A program made the translations under genes and the position numbers. A DNA stretch of 64,000 nt from Larimichthys crocea. Taxonomy: Eukaryota > Chordata > Actinopteri > Sciaenidae. Below are positions 41,935-52,773 of this stretch, in pieces. The notes beneath the pieces were generated by a model. It did not search any database, was not told the origin of the DNA, and was given only the letters and a program-made list of their open reading frames with translations. Positions within the stretch are counted from its first letter, which is position 1, and every line of letters starts with the position of its first letter. The stretch lies in assembly GCF_000972845.2 (NCBI RefSeq), contig NC_040032.1, forward strand, positions 16,840,871-16,904,870. Direction: 5' to 3'.

Positions 41935-42502
41935 CCTGTGGGAACAACTTATTATCTTGTGGGAACAAGTTATTATCTACTGCGTATAAGTTATTATAAT
42001 GTGGGAACAAGTTATTATCTTGTGGGAACAAGTTATTATCTATTGCACACAAGATATTAACCTGTGGGAACAACTTATTATCTTGTGGGAACAAGTTATT
42101 ACCTGATGCGTACAAGTTATTATAATGTGGGAACAAGTTATTACCTGATGCGTACAAGTTATTATAATGTGGGAACAAGTTATTATCTACTGCGTGCAAG
42201 TTATTATAATGTAGGAACAAGTTATTATCTATTGCACACAAGTTATTAACCTGTGGGAACAAGTTATTATCTTGTTGGAACAAGTTATTATCTACTGCGT
42301 GCAAGTTATTATCATGTGGGAACAAGTTATTATCTATTTCACACAAGTTATTGACCTGTGGGAACAAGTTATTATCTTGTGGGAACAAGTTATTATCTTG
42401 TGGGAACAAGTTATTATCTACTGCGTGCAAGTTATTATAATGTGGGAACAAGTTATTATCTATTTCACACAAGTTATTAACCTGTGGGAACAACTTATTA
42501 CC
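41935..42502. repeat. CAAGTTATTA minisatellite upstream of amer1
   Basis: Roughly 28 tandem units of about 20 bp with core CAAGTTATTAT. Variable spacers alternate among 'cttgtgggaa', 'ctactgcgtg', 'aatgtgggaa' and 'ctattgcaca', giving a higher-order pattern of several units. It creates a 247-codon open frame on the minus strand (NNLFPQ-type repeats), which I take to be a by-product of the repeat. It ends about 450 bp before the likely amer1 first exon. Confidence 0.9.
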
Positions 42503-43200
42503 TAATATAATATAATATATTTTATTTTGTGCCAACAATACTATTTAGAAAAATGTAAACATAAAATAATAAATACATATAAATAATAGCATGGTTGCAA
42601 TTTATTAAACATGCACGTGTGTGTTTTGTATCATTATTATTTTTTTCTTTATTTTCTGCTGCTGCTGTTGTGACTGTGATCGCGTTATGAAACAGTTATA
42701 GACAGTGTATATATAAATAAATAAATAAATCTTATTATCCGTCCACGTTTCAAACACACGCGTACACACATGTTGCGTCACTAGCATGCGCCGCGCGCGC
42801 AGAGTCACGAGAGAGGAGATTTGGGGAGATTTACCTGGAGAGAGGAAGTGATCATCAAACCAGGCGCTGGCTTTATTGTGTGTGAGCATCTCGAGTAAGA
42901 TGGACACGCGTGGCCTGACTACAGTGTAGCTGCTGCGCGTATTTATACACATTCACTGCGCGCGGTGTAACGTTACCGTGCACCGTCAGACTCACGTTAC
43001 AGCCTCCACAGACACGCGCTGGTGAGCGGTGCTTAACGTTAAAGAGGAGGAGGGGGGCTAACGTAAGCTAACGTTAGCTGGAGACAAATGAATCCGGTCC
43101 AAGCTGCTCCAGGACCCGGGTCGACCACAACACAGCGACCCTGAAGTTAGCAGAAACAATGCGCTGAGAGGAGGAGGTCGAGAAACCAGCTGTTTAGTTG
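42503..43200 (+). promoter_or_regulatory. amer1: amer1 promoter and non-coding first exon
   Basis: CpG-rich stretch (for example 'gcgccgcgcgcgcag' near 42789) ending in a GTAAGT donor at 43201. This fits the non-coding first exon that AMER1 genes have. The matching acceptor is at 45458-45459. The transcription start is not visible. Confidence 0.55.
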
Positions 43201-45459
43201 GTAAGTTTGTTTACTTCGTGACTCGTTTAGCTCCATCGTTTGAACACGCTCATGTGGTTTAACGTGAAAACTATGGGCTGGGACTAAAGCTGCGCCTGTT
43301 GGAGGTCTGCTGTCCGTGAATTCAACGTTAACCGACCGTCTGTTGTCTCTGCTAAGGCTCCTTTAAAGTGTTTTTGTCACACCTACCACCACCACCACCA
43401 CTCACAGCTGGACCACAGCTACACCTATAGACTGTTGCTGTATCAACAGGGCTTTGGTTATCAGTCAGATTTAGAGGTAACTATAATATAATAGCAGCAT
43501 AAAACACATTAAACATACATCAAAATGTTAAAGCTGGATTAGATTATACTTTATTTATCCCACAATGGGGAAATTCACTCGTTACAGCTGCAGAAAATGT
43601 GAAACATGCACTATAGAAGTAAAATAAAAACACAACAAACAGTCTACACAATAAACAAGAAACAAATGTACAGATGTGCAAAACGATTACTAAGGTAAAG
43701 CGGCCATGATATAAGTAATATTGCACATGGTAAGTAATAGAGATGATCTGAATTGAATTAAATATGTGTTAAATATAAATGCAAGGATAGTTTTAGTACT
43801 TGTTTTTCTCTGGCATGCATGTAAGTTTACACATGCATGACTAACGAGGCTGTGTTTATTGATTTCATTTGGCTTCATTCTCTCACAACACAAGACACTG
43901 TTTGCAAGACATGTTTTATCATGCAAGACATTAGCGTAGGATGTCATCTCCAGTACAAATATGTGCAAAAAGGATATAGATTATTCTCCTCTGTGCTTGT
44001 TCCCTTCTTCACAGTTTGTGTTCAAGATCAATAACTCTTTAGAAACAAACAACAGCCAAACAACTAAAAGAAAAACAAAACAAAACTGTGCAACATAGTG
44101 TACATAGACATCGAGAGGATGCGTGACATATTTATATATAATTATACACAGCAAAAAACACAAATATCCAATTCAAAGACGATAGATTCAGTATGAGTTT
44201 GGGACATGTATGAGCAAAAATAAACAGAATTCAACTAGAAAAAAATAAAATGTTGTAATTAATGCATTTTATTGTGAAGTTAATGAGTTGCACCACTTGC
44301 CTGTAGTTAACCAGAGTCAAGCTAGTGAAGCCACAATAATATTACACAAACATTCTTATATTCACATAGAACAATGGTTCAAATGATTTAACATGGACCA
44401 AATCTACTTATATCTAAGTTGTCTAAGCTGTGTGACATGATCAGATATATGTTGTGATGATAGAGTTTTATATTACGCTCTGTTGTGTATTTTACACTCT
44501 ATTTTCTGTGGCCTTGCATCACACACAGTTGCATGTCACTGATGCAGGCTACAGGCAGGAAGTTTGCATAAACAAACATGGTTGAGAGTGAACGTGACAC
44601 AGAGGGGGGAACATGGTTTGGGTATGAAAAGTCCAAACACAGACCAGAAAATCTTAACAATACTTTGCAAATTATGCTGCAGACCGGTCCTCACAGCAAG
44701 CTCACACACAACCGACCTCATTTATCACCTAGAGAGAGTCTACAGAGGGTATTTTGGCTGAACACGGCATTTAGGAAATTATCATGAAGATTGAAGGAGA
44801 TAATGACTGATGTTGCAATTTACATCTGCAAAAAAAAAAAAAGAATCTTGGGAAATAGTGTTACACACAGCTGCAGACAACTTGAATATAATATGTCACT
44901 AACAAAACAAGACAGAGGTAAGACACAATAATAAATTACATACAACAGAAAAATTTAATCACAAAAAAAACATGTTGTTGTGACAAAGCGTTATCTGGTT
45001 ATGAAATAACCTATATTTGGATATGAGATGACACACCCCTAGTTAACAACAAACATGCAGCAAGATAACACAAAGCAGGCCATAACACACCCTGTGTGAA
45101 GATATAACATTGAGATATACGGTAACAGATCAGTATGTGAATACGACATTGAGAAAACCACAGAGCCATGAAGTCTGAGCTTGTGCTCCCTTCAGGTGAA
45201 ATCATCTGTCATGAGCTTAAAAGCGAGGAAAGCCACAACGACAAGCACACGTGGTCAAACTGTAGACGGTGAGTCATTTCAGCAAAGAGAGATGTGACTC
45301 TCATCTCCAGTGGTAGTTTTACCTCAGGTTTGTGGGGAGACACATCAGTGATAGAGATGAGTATTAGAAACCTCAGGTTAAAGATGTGCACTGTGTTTGT
45401 TTCATATCTATGTGGTCAATTTTAATCGATTGATTTTTGTCTCAACTTTCTCAATACAG
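43201..45459. other. amer1 intron 1
   Basis: Intron between the non-coding exon and the coding exon. It includes a dispersed-repeat fragment at about 43546-43737 ('atactttatttatcccacaa', later 'atattgcacatgg'), a motif shared with the cluster near 50.7-52.2 kb. No gene recognised. Confidence 0.5.
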
Positions 45460-45471
45460 GCCCTGTATCAG

Positions 45472-45552
45472 ATGGAGAACAAATGTGCTGTGATCTCATC
45501 CGCTGATTTAGAAAGTTCAGCTACTATGTCTTCTGCTGGCCTGCTTCTGTAA
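45472..45552 (+). promoter_or_regulatory. amer1: 26-codon uORF immediately upstream of the amer1 start
   Basis: ATG at 45472 in the presumed 5' UTR (exon 2 begins at 45460), stop TAA at 45550-45552. It ends 11 bases before the amer1 ATG at 45564 and is in a different frame. A second ATG lies inside it. It could dampen translation of the main frame; not shown to be translated. Confidence 0.5.
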
Positions 45553-45563
45553 AAGCCGTAGCC

Positions 45564-48500
45564 ATGGCTTCTCGCAAGGTAGATAAGCTACCAAGTGACA
45601 GCAGGGATTTAGCTTCGGTGTCCGAACACCTATCCCGAAGCAGCCCCGATGACATCACAGAAGAGCTTCAACCGGATACGATGAACGCTGCAGTGAAATC
45701 CCAGAAATCCGGACGATTCAGGAGGACCGCCCTGACATTTTTTGGAGTCCGTAAAAGTATCTGTATCTTGCCGAGTTTCTTTGGAGGGAGGAGTAAAAAT
45801 CCCAACAAGTGGTCTAAGAAAGGGATCACCAAAAGCAGAACGCATGACGGGCTAAGTAAGGTCAGTCATGACGACAATCTGAGAAGTGGGTACATGTCAG
45901 CTGCAGATTTTGAGTACCACAGCCAGAGGGACTCTGCTGGAGAGCTCCATAGTAGCTGCCACAATGAATGTAGTCACCCTGCTGCTGCTGACCAGAAATC
46001 ACTGACTCTCACCCGGCAGAAAAAGGGTTTGAGGGGTCTTTTTCACAGTTTTAAGTATCACAGAAACCATAGAAATGCTGGATTGGATAAAACAGAAATG
46101 ATTGCAATGACCTCTCCTCATTGCAAGAAAGAGGATCCTGTTGTCCAGGACAACGCCAGCGAGTACGTCACAGAGTGCCTGGGATCTGAGCCTGATGTGC
46201 CTGATTTTGCAGATGTTATATGTGATATTTCCATTGGTCCTGAATGTATTGACGCTGATGTGATTGCATTAGAGAAGAGCATTGAGCAAGAAAGCCCAAA
46301 GTCTGAGCTCAGTGATCAAATGTGTGACGATCAAATGGAGGAGATGAATTTGGTGTCCGTCGTTTCCAGTGACCTCGAGGAGAGCCGTAGAGGACACAGC
46401 GAGCCTTGTCTGAAGCTTCAGACCATGTCCGAGCCTATATTGAAGTCAGAAACACCTGCTGGCTCATCGGATCAGCTGAACCTGATTTTTGGAGACGTTG
46501 CATCATTAAAGAGCTTTGATTCACTTACTGGCTGTGGGGACATCATCGCAGATCAAGAGGATGACAGCATCACAGAGAGCACAGTTTCTGGAGAAAGGAG
46601 CCGTAACGGGGGAAAGAGGGCTTCTTGTTATCTGACCTATCAGGGCGGCGGTGAAGAAATGGCCTCGCCAGAAGATTTGGATGAGGAGGAGTGTCTTCAT
46701 GACATGTGGAGAAATAATGCGTCAGAGGAAATTTGCTATTCTTGCAACCAAGAACACACTGATTTAACTGCTGACCTGACAAGTTCTCACAACATGGACT
46801 TAGTGAACAGTAACAGTGCACAGCAAGCTAGTGGCATGGACACTTCTTCAATTGCTGATGTGTTAACTCCTCAAAGTGAGCATCAGGAGTCAGTTCCAAA
46901 TAGTGACGAGGGCTACTATGATTCAACTACCCCGGGGCCAGAAGAAGGACAAGAAAAAGCTGATAGACTGACGACAGATAGATTGCCTCGGGACAGTTAC
47001 AGCGGCGATGCCCTCTATGAGCTTTTTGCACCTGACGAGAGCCTCATCAGTCCACATTATGAAAACAAATCAAAGCTGCCCAGTTCAAATCAGTGCGAGT
47101 ATTTAAGTGAGCCAGTCAGCGTGGTAGATTCCAGCTTTGTTCCGGGAATGAATCGATTACAAATACGCGCTGAACTGTACGAAGATTTTCTAGAGAGGCC
47201 GAGCGTGTGCAGTAAATCCTCTGAGTCAGCACAAAATGTGGCTGGTCGGCAGGAAATCAGCCCAAATAAAAACTGTAACTTGAATTCAAAACCACAAGCG
47301 TCAGTCAACAAGAACAATACAGAACCGGACATATTTGATGAAAAGGAAAGAATGCTGGCTTCCCCTGAACAGAGAACAAAATCCATAAATTCTGATTTGG
47401 AGAAAAGGCACAGCAGCATATCATTCGGCAGCACGTCCGACCCAGATTTTGAAACATTTTGTGAACCCAAAGAGCAACATCTTGAGGAGAACAAACCGGT
47501 GGCTTTACCGTACAGAAATATCAACTCTCAGTCTCCAGATTGTAGCCACGATCTGGACGACGGACAAACTGTGAGTTTCTCTCAAGCACTTGTGGACTAC
47601 ACAAAACACTCTCAGATGCTGAGTAACTTGCAAAACAATGCAGTTGACTTGGAGTCAAACTCTGCCTTCACTCCAAACATGCAGGCCTTACCTACCATAG
47701 TGACATTCGATGTCGTGGACATGCATAACGAGGGCGAATATGACGAGCAGATCCACATGGAACTGGAGGAGGACATTACATCACCCTATCAGGAATTTGA
47801 AGAAAGCTACTTACAAAAGGACGCATTCGCTGAGTGTGACTATCAAATGTTAGACCTGTATGAACAGAACCTGATCAGTAATACATGGGCAATTGCCAGT
47901 CTCCCACGGCACCTAGGCCTTACAAGAGTGAGTCAGTCCATGCCTAATCCATTGTCTCTAGACAGGAGAAGTAGATCTCTAGACAGAGAAAGCCTTGAGT
48001 TGAAGATGCCTGACACATATAGAGAGAACAGAGCTGCTATCGTTTCGTGTCCTCAGTCTGAAAAGGACCCTGAAAGAGATTCCTCACCATATTACAAAAA
48101 GAATGTACTTGTGTCTGCGTCAGAGGTTCGAGACAGTAGCAGCATTATGGCCTTATCCTGGCAAACAAGGTCAGAACTGGCTTTAAGCCTTCCTTTGGTA
48201 GACGGGGAAATTAATGATAAACTACAGGGGCTCAGTCAAACCCAAGTAAAACACAAAGTATTTTCTAGTTCATCTAGTAGTGATATTTCAGGGGATGGGA
48301 AGCATCTTTGCTCTAACGTGTCAGACAGAGTGTCCTGTGATACAAGTCCACAGAATACAGAGCTTTACAACAGGCAGTGTCACCTTCCTCTGCAATCAGA
48401 TTCCTGTTCGCCTCATGGCACCTTTTATTCTGGAATGATGGAGCAGGTATCGGATGATGTCGACGAGGATATTTTTTGTAAAGCTGCCACTAATTTGCAA

Positions 48501-48677
48501 TCCTACAATCAGTGTGGTAAAAGCAGACCGGTGGCTAGTGGAAGGGAAGGGTTATCTCACTCTGGGAGTCCTGTGAAAGCAGGGATGTCTAAAGAACAAA
48601 TGGCCGTCCTCAATGAAACAAGAACAGCCAGGGAAGTGGCGGCCTGCAACAAACTGCCCGATGCGACCTTTAATTGA
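45564..48677 (+). CDS. amer1: APC membrane recruitment protein 1 (AMER1/WTX)
   Basis: Membrane-associated scaffold that recruits APC and regulates Wnt/beta-catenin signalling. A single intronless coding exon of 1037 aa, as in other AMER1 genes (human 1135 aa). Visible: Lys-rich N-terminal segments expected to bind PI(4,5)P2 (KSICILPSFFGGRSK near 70 and RQKKGLRGLFHSFKYHR near 150), the AMER signature LIFGDVASLKSFDSLTGCGD near residue 310, YQGGGEEMASPED, PNSDEGYYDSTTPG near 445, LPRDSYSGDALYE near 473, SFSQALVDYTKH near 672, and LPTIVTFDVVDM. The long acidic run and the REA-type repeats of the human protein are short or absent here. The ATG is taken because the conserved N-terminus follows it and a uORF stop lies just upstream. 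An acceptor at 45458-45459 defines the exon start. Confidence 0.96.
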   Translation: MASRKVDKLPSDSRDLASVSEHLSRSSPDDITEELQPDTMNAAVKSQKSGRFRRTALTFFGVRKSICILPSFFGGRSKNPNKWSKKGITKSRTHDGLSKVSHDDNLRSGYMSAADFEYHSQRDSAGELHSSCHNECSHPAAADQKSLTLTRQKKGLRGLFHSFKYHRNHRNAGLDKTEMIAMTSPHCKKEDPVVQDNASEYVTECLGSEPDVPDFADVICDISIGPECIDADVIALEKSIEQESPKSELSDQMCDDQMEEMNLVSVVSSDLEESRRGHSEPCLKLQTMSEPILKSETPAGSSDQLNLIFGDVASLKSFDSLTGCGDIIADQEDDSITESTVSGERSRNGGKRASCYLTYQGGGEEMASPEDLDEEECLHDMWRNNASEEICYSCNQEHTDLTADLTSSHNMDLVNSNSAQQASGMDTSSIADVLTPQSEHQESVPNSDEGYYDSTTPGPEEGQEKADRLTTDRLPRDSYSGDALYELFAPDESLISPHYENKSKLPSSNQCEYLSEPVSVVDSSFVPGMNRLQIRAELYEDFLERPSVCSKSSESAQNVAGRQEISPNKNCNLNSKPQASVNKNNTEPDIFDEKERMLASPEQRTKSINSDLEKRHSSISFGSTSDPDFETFCEPKEQHLEENKPVALPYRNINSQSPDCSHDLDDGQTVSFSQALVDYTKHSQMLSNLQNNAVDLESNSAFTPNMQALPTIVTFDVVDMHNEGEYDEQIHMELEEDITSPYQEFEESYLQKDAFAECDYQMLDLYEQNLISNTWAIASLPRHLGLTRVSQSMPNPLSLDRRSRSLDRESLELKMPDTYRENRAAIVSCPQSEKDPERDSSPYYKKNVLVSASEVRDSSSIMALSWQTRSELALSLPLVDGEINDKLQGLSQTQVKHKVFSSSSSSDISGDGKHLCSNVSDRVSCDTSPQNTELYNRQCHLPLQSDSCSPHGTFYSGMMEQVSDDVDEDIFCKAATNLQSYNQCGKSRPVASGREGLSHSGSPVKAGMSKEQMAVLNETRTAREVAACNKLPDATFN

Positions 48678-50260
48678 AAAGCTCTCAGTCATAGTTAGAA
48701 GTAAGAGTGATTTAAAAAGTTGAGTAGTGAAAATGAAGTTGTTTTTTTAATGCTTTCATTTTCACTATAAAGTTTTGAGAACCACTGCATTAAGATCACA
48801 TGTGTATGTGCCAATTAGTGCTGTAATGTTACACCTAAAGGAGTAATTGTTGCGTATCTTTTTTTACTTGCACAACCGATTCCTTAGAAATGTTGTTGTA
48901 CACTGTGAGAAACAGGACAAAGAATACAAAAAATGTTTCCAGCTAAAAATGAAATACTGTCATATCATGCTGAGTCATGTACAACGCTGTCTTAACTGAG
49001 AAGTCAAAAGGGATTTTCTTCATTTGCACAGTAATGGTCTTCACACACACATCAGTCCATTGAAAGTATTTAATCATTTGCATTAAAGATGCTCACAGAT
49101 TCATCTCATTAAGCTATTGAGTTTTACTAGAATGTTTTAGACCCATGCTGAGGCCTCAGTATCCAGGTCTCAATAGTAATGCCATATTTTGTTTATTAGG
49201 GATTCATTAGTCTGGTTTCCATAGTGCAGCTAAACAGGGCTAGCCCAGTCTTGCTTACTTTGCCTGTAAACACGTTGTATGCTTTTAAGTGCTCGCTTAT
49301 GTTTGTGTTAACTGCTTTTTCACAGCCTCTCTTTGCTCCAGTAAGGTTTACGTTGGTCTGTCATGGTGCTCAAATTTAGTGTTTCTGGCCGTTTACTTGG
49401 TTTACATGATTTCCAGTAGTGTTTCAGAGTGGAATATCTAAGTTCACAGAGAGGATAAAGGCTAAATTCATGACATAAAACAAGTCTTTTGATACCTTAT
49501 GATGTATATTTGAAGTTATTTAAGCTGTTTTTCCCTTCAATGCAGATACACAGGTATAGGTAATGTACAGACAGTCTGATAGTTCTTGCATTTTGATTTC
49601 AGCTGCTATTTCATTTACACACTGTAGAACATTTCACACACAGTCGCCCGGTGCTTTATGTAAGACTTTGAAGAAACGTCCATTTTATGTTTAAAATGGC
49701 AGAGGAAAGCAAATCACGGAAAGTAGTACTGAACAGTCTCAAACTTTAGTGTGTTTGCTTCTGGTCTGATGAGCTAATTTGGCTTCACTGTGGCTGTTAT
49801 TTTTTTCTCCGGTCTCAATTTTCCAACAGCTTGACCACCTGTGAAGTGCAAAATTCATACTGAAATGTTGCACTCTATTATTGCATAACTATAAGCTTGT
49901 GGATTTAAAAAAAAATGTTGTTTGGAATTGAAATGTCAAAAGATAAACTGGTATTTTCACCTTGTATCTTTTTTCTTTTTTGTGCATTTAATGTTTGATC
50001 AGTCAGAGATTAAGTCTTTTTTTTTATAGTGTAACATTGAACAAAATGTCAAAGAATTTGTATTTATATTCTCAGCTATTTGTATACATTGTATTCAAAA
50101 TGGTTATTACAAATGGGCAATATTGTTTTCTAATTTTTTTTTTATTCTTTTAAAGTTACTTCCATGTTACATTAGGGGAAAACTGTTTTGTCAGAGTAGA
50201 GCACTGCCTTACACTAAAATAAACATGACAAGACACAACACTTCCACTTTCATTTTTCAT
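48678..50260 (+). other. amer1: amer1 3' UTR
   Basis: AT-rich non-coding sequence after the stop codon. AATAAA at 50218-50223 is the best polyadenylation signal seen, about 1.5 kb downstream. No open frame of note. Confidence 0.55.
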
Positions 50261-52180
50261 TTTTTCTTGTAAATATAGAGTTTTATTGAAATTTTTATCC
50301 CAGCATCTATAAAGCCAAAGGCAGGGAAACCTGTACACCTGTAAGCAATTTAAAACTCACCTGAACACCTATATGTATATGATGGCACACACACATCAGG
50401 TCTTGTACACCATATACAAAATACAACTCTTTCCACTTGGTTATATTGAGTTTTTATTGACATTTATCTTAGCGTCCAAAGGCAGAGAAACCTTGGCAGA
50501 CACTGACACCTTTAAGCAGTTTAAAGCTCATCTGAACATGATGGTACACCATATAAAAGACATAACTCTTTCTACTTTCTTGTTCCACTTGTTGATCTTG
50601 AGTTTTATTGATGTTTATCCCAGCATCTATGAGGCCAAAGGCAGGGAACCCTTGACAGACACTCACCTGAACACCTTATATGTACATGATGGCCAGGGGC
50701 GCCACCAGGAATTTTGGGCCCCATGACAGAAAAACAGACAGAAATATCTATAACCTACACAATAAACACGAAAAACAATCAACCTTCAAAACAGACAAGT
50801 ACTGAGGATAAAAAGGGGCATGGTATATAAAAAGAGTATTGTAATGTAAAGTGACCATAGTGTAAGAAATATTGCAAGAGTAGTGACCATAATAAAATAT
50901 TACAAAAGTAAGTGACCATAATAGGTTTACTTGGTGAATAAGTTTGTTATGAACTGAAATTAGGATGATAATTCCTATTCGGTTTGAATACAGAAGACTT
51001 ATTTTACCATTGTAAAATTAACAATGTATATTTTTATGTCTAAACTGTGTGCCATCATGTACATATAAGGTGTTCAGGTGAGCTTTAAACTGCTTACAGG
51101 TGTCAGTGTAAATGTCTGTCAAGGGTTCCCTGCCTTTGGCCTCATAGATGCTGGGATAAACATCAATAAAACAATATTATTGATACTGATACTGATTAAT
51201 AATTAATATCAACAAGTGGAACAAGAAAGTAGCACATACTAATCATGGCTGGAGTACTTGGAGAATAAGTTTGTTATGAACTGAAATTGGGATGATAATT
51301 CCTATTCGGTTTGAATACAGAAGATTTATTTTACCATTGTAAAATTAACAATGTATATTTTTATGTCTAAACTGTGTGCCATCATGTATATATAACGTGT
51401 TCAGGTGAGTTTTAAACTGCTTACAGGTGTCAGTGTAAATGTCTGTCAAGGGTTCCCTGCCTTTGGCCCCATAGATGCTGGGATAAACATCAATAAAATT
51501 TAATATCAACAAGTGGAACAAGAAAGTAGCACATACTAATCATGGTTGAAGTACTTGGAGAATAAGTTTATTATGAACTGAAATTGGGATGATAATTCCC
51601 CATTCAGTTTAGCATTGTAAAATGAACAATGTATATTTTTATGTCTAAACTGTGTGCCATCATGTACATATAAGGTGTTCAGGTGAGTTTTAAACTGCTT
51701 ACAGGTGTCCGTGTAAATGTCTGTCAAGGGTTCCCTGCCTTTGGCCTCATAGATGCTGGGATAAACATCAATAAAACAATATTATTGATACTGATACTGA
51801 TTAATAATCAATATCAACAAGTGGAACAAGAACGTAGCACATACTAATCATGGCTGGAGTACTTGGAGAATAAGTTTATTATTATAAAAAGAGTATTGTA
51901 ATGTAAAGTGACCATAGTGTAAGAGATATTGCAAAGAAAGTGACCATGATACAATTTTTTTTTTTTTTGTCATGCCATTGATTAATAATCAATATCAACA
52001 AGTGGTACAAGAAAGTAGCACATACTAATCATGGCTGGAGTACTTGGAGAATAAGTTTATTATTATAAAAAGAGTATTGTAATGTAAAGTGACCATAGTG
52101 TAAGAGATATTGCAAAGAAAGTGACCATGATACAAATAATACTATTATCGCAAGAGTAGGGACCATAATATAAATAATAT
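50261..52180. repeat. Inverted and tandem repeat cluster downstream of amer1
   Basis: Three reverse-oriented partial copies (about 50267-50390, 50438-50545, 50578-50692) are followed by three forward copies of roughly 300-330 bp starting near 50930, 51259 and 51556. Two more partial forward copies start near 51862 and 52041. A shared block contains 'gtgttcaggtgag', 'gggttccctgcctttggcc' and 'atagatgctgggataaacat'. A second shared block is 'aaagtgaccatagtgtaaga'. The turning point near 50693 starts with 'aggggcgccaccaggaattt', which resembles a hAT terminus. No coding frame. Confidence 0.85.
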
Positions 52181-52255
52181 TACAAAAGTAAGTGACCAAC
52201 ACTAAATCAAGTCTGATATATTGTGTGTGCGTGCTGACCCCCGGTGTCTTTTCCT

Positions 52256-52376
52256 CACAGCTTGGGTTACTTGTTTCCCCTTGCGTTATCTGGCAACCCG
52301 GACCAAACTGCGACAGCGCCAATGGCAGCGAAACATAACAGATCCAGGCGAGCGAGAGGAGGATGACAGCGAGAAG
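52256..52376 (+). promoter_or_regulatory. zc3h12b: Candidate zc3h12b 5' UTR exon
   Basis: CG-rich, purine-rich stretch ending at a GTGAGC donor (52377). It lies 4.9 kb upstream of the first coding exon, whose acceptor is at 57298-57299. The left boundary is uncertain: a CACAG acceptor-like site is at about 52255, but this may instead be the first exon with its promoter. Confidence 0.35.
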
Positions 52377-52745
52377 GTGAGCTGAGAGCACCGCTACAAG
52401 TCAGACCCGGTGGTAGCGGTGCAGATTTTAATGTAGAAAAACGCCTTGTGTGTGAGTGTGTGTGAGTGTGTGTCTTCCTCTGCTTTCGCTCTCTTGTCTG
52501 AAATTCAACTTTTATCTGAATAAGTTGCTGTAGTGTTCCGACATTTACAAGAAAAAGAAAGAAGAAGAACCGTTAGCTCAGCTCGGCTACCGTTAGCAGC
52601 CGTTAAGTTAGCCTAGTGGAGTTTTATTACTGTGCCGTTAACTAAAGAGAAATACATGACAAGCTCGGCTATGTGCAGTTATGTCTTGTGTTTTAACCAA
52701 CAGGATAACCCGAAGTAAAGCCGGTTAGTTTTGTTTTTTATTAAT

Positions 52746-52773
52746 GTGTGTGTGTGTGTGTGTGTGTGTGTGT
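52746..52773. repeat. (TG)n microsatellite
   Basis: Fourteen TG units without interruption in the presumed first intron of zc3h12b. Confidence 0.95.

Noticed and set aside
41935..42502. CRISPR-like regular repeat pattern
   Set aside because: The spacers are themselves repeated, the organism is a vertebrate and there are no cas genes. It is a minisatellite.
41795..42538. 247-codon minus-strand frame of NNLFPQ-type repeats
   Set aside because: It is the translation of the CAAGTTATTA minisatellite, enters the hAT element at one end, and has no family resemblance.
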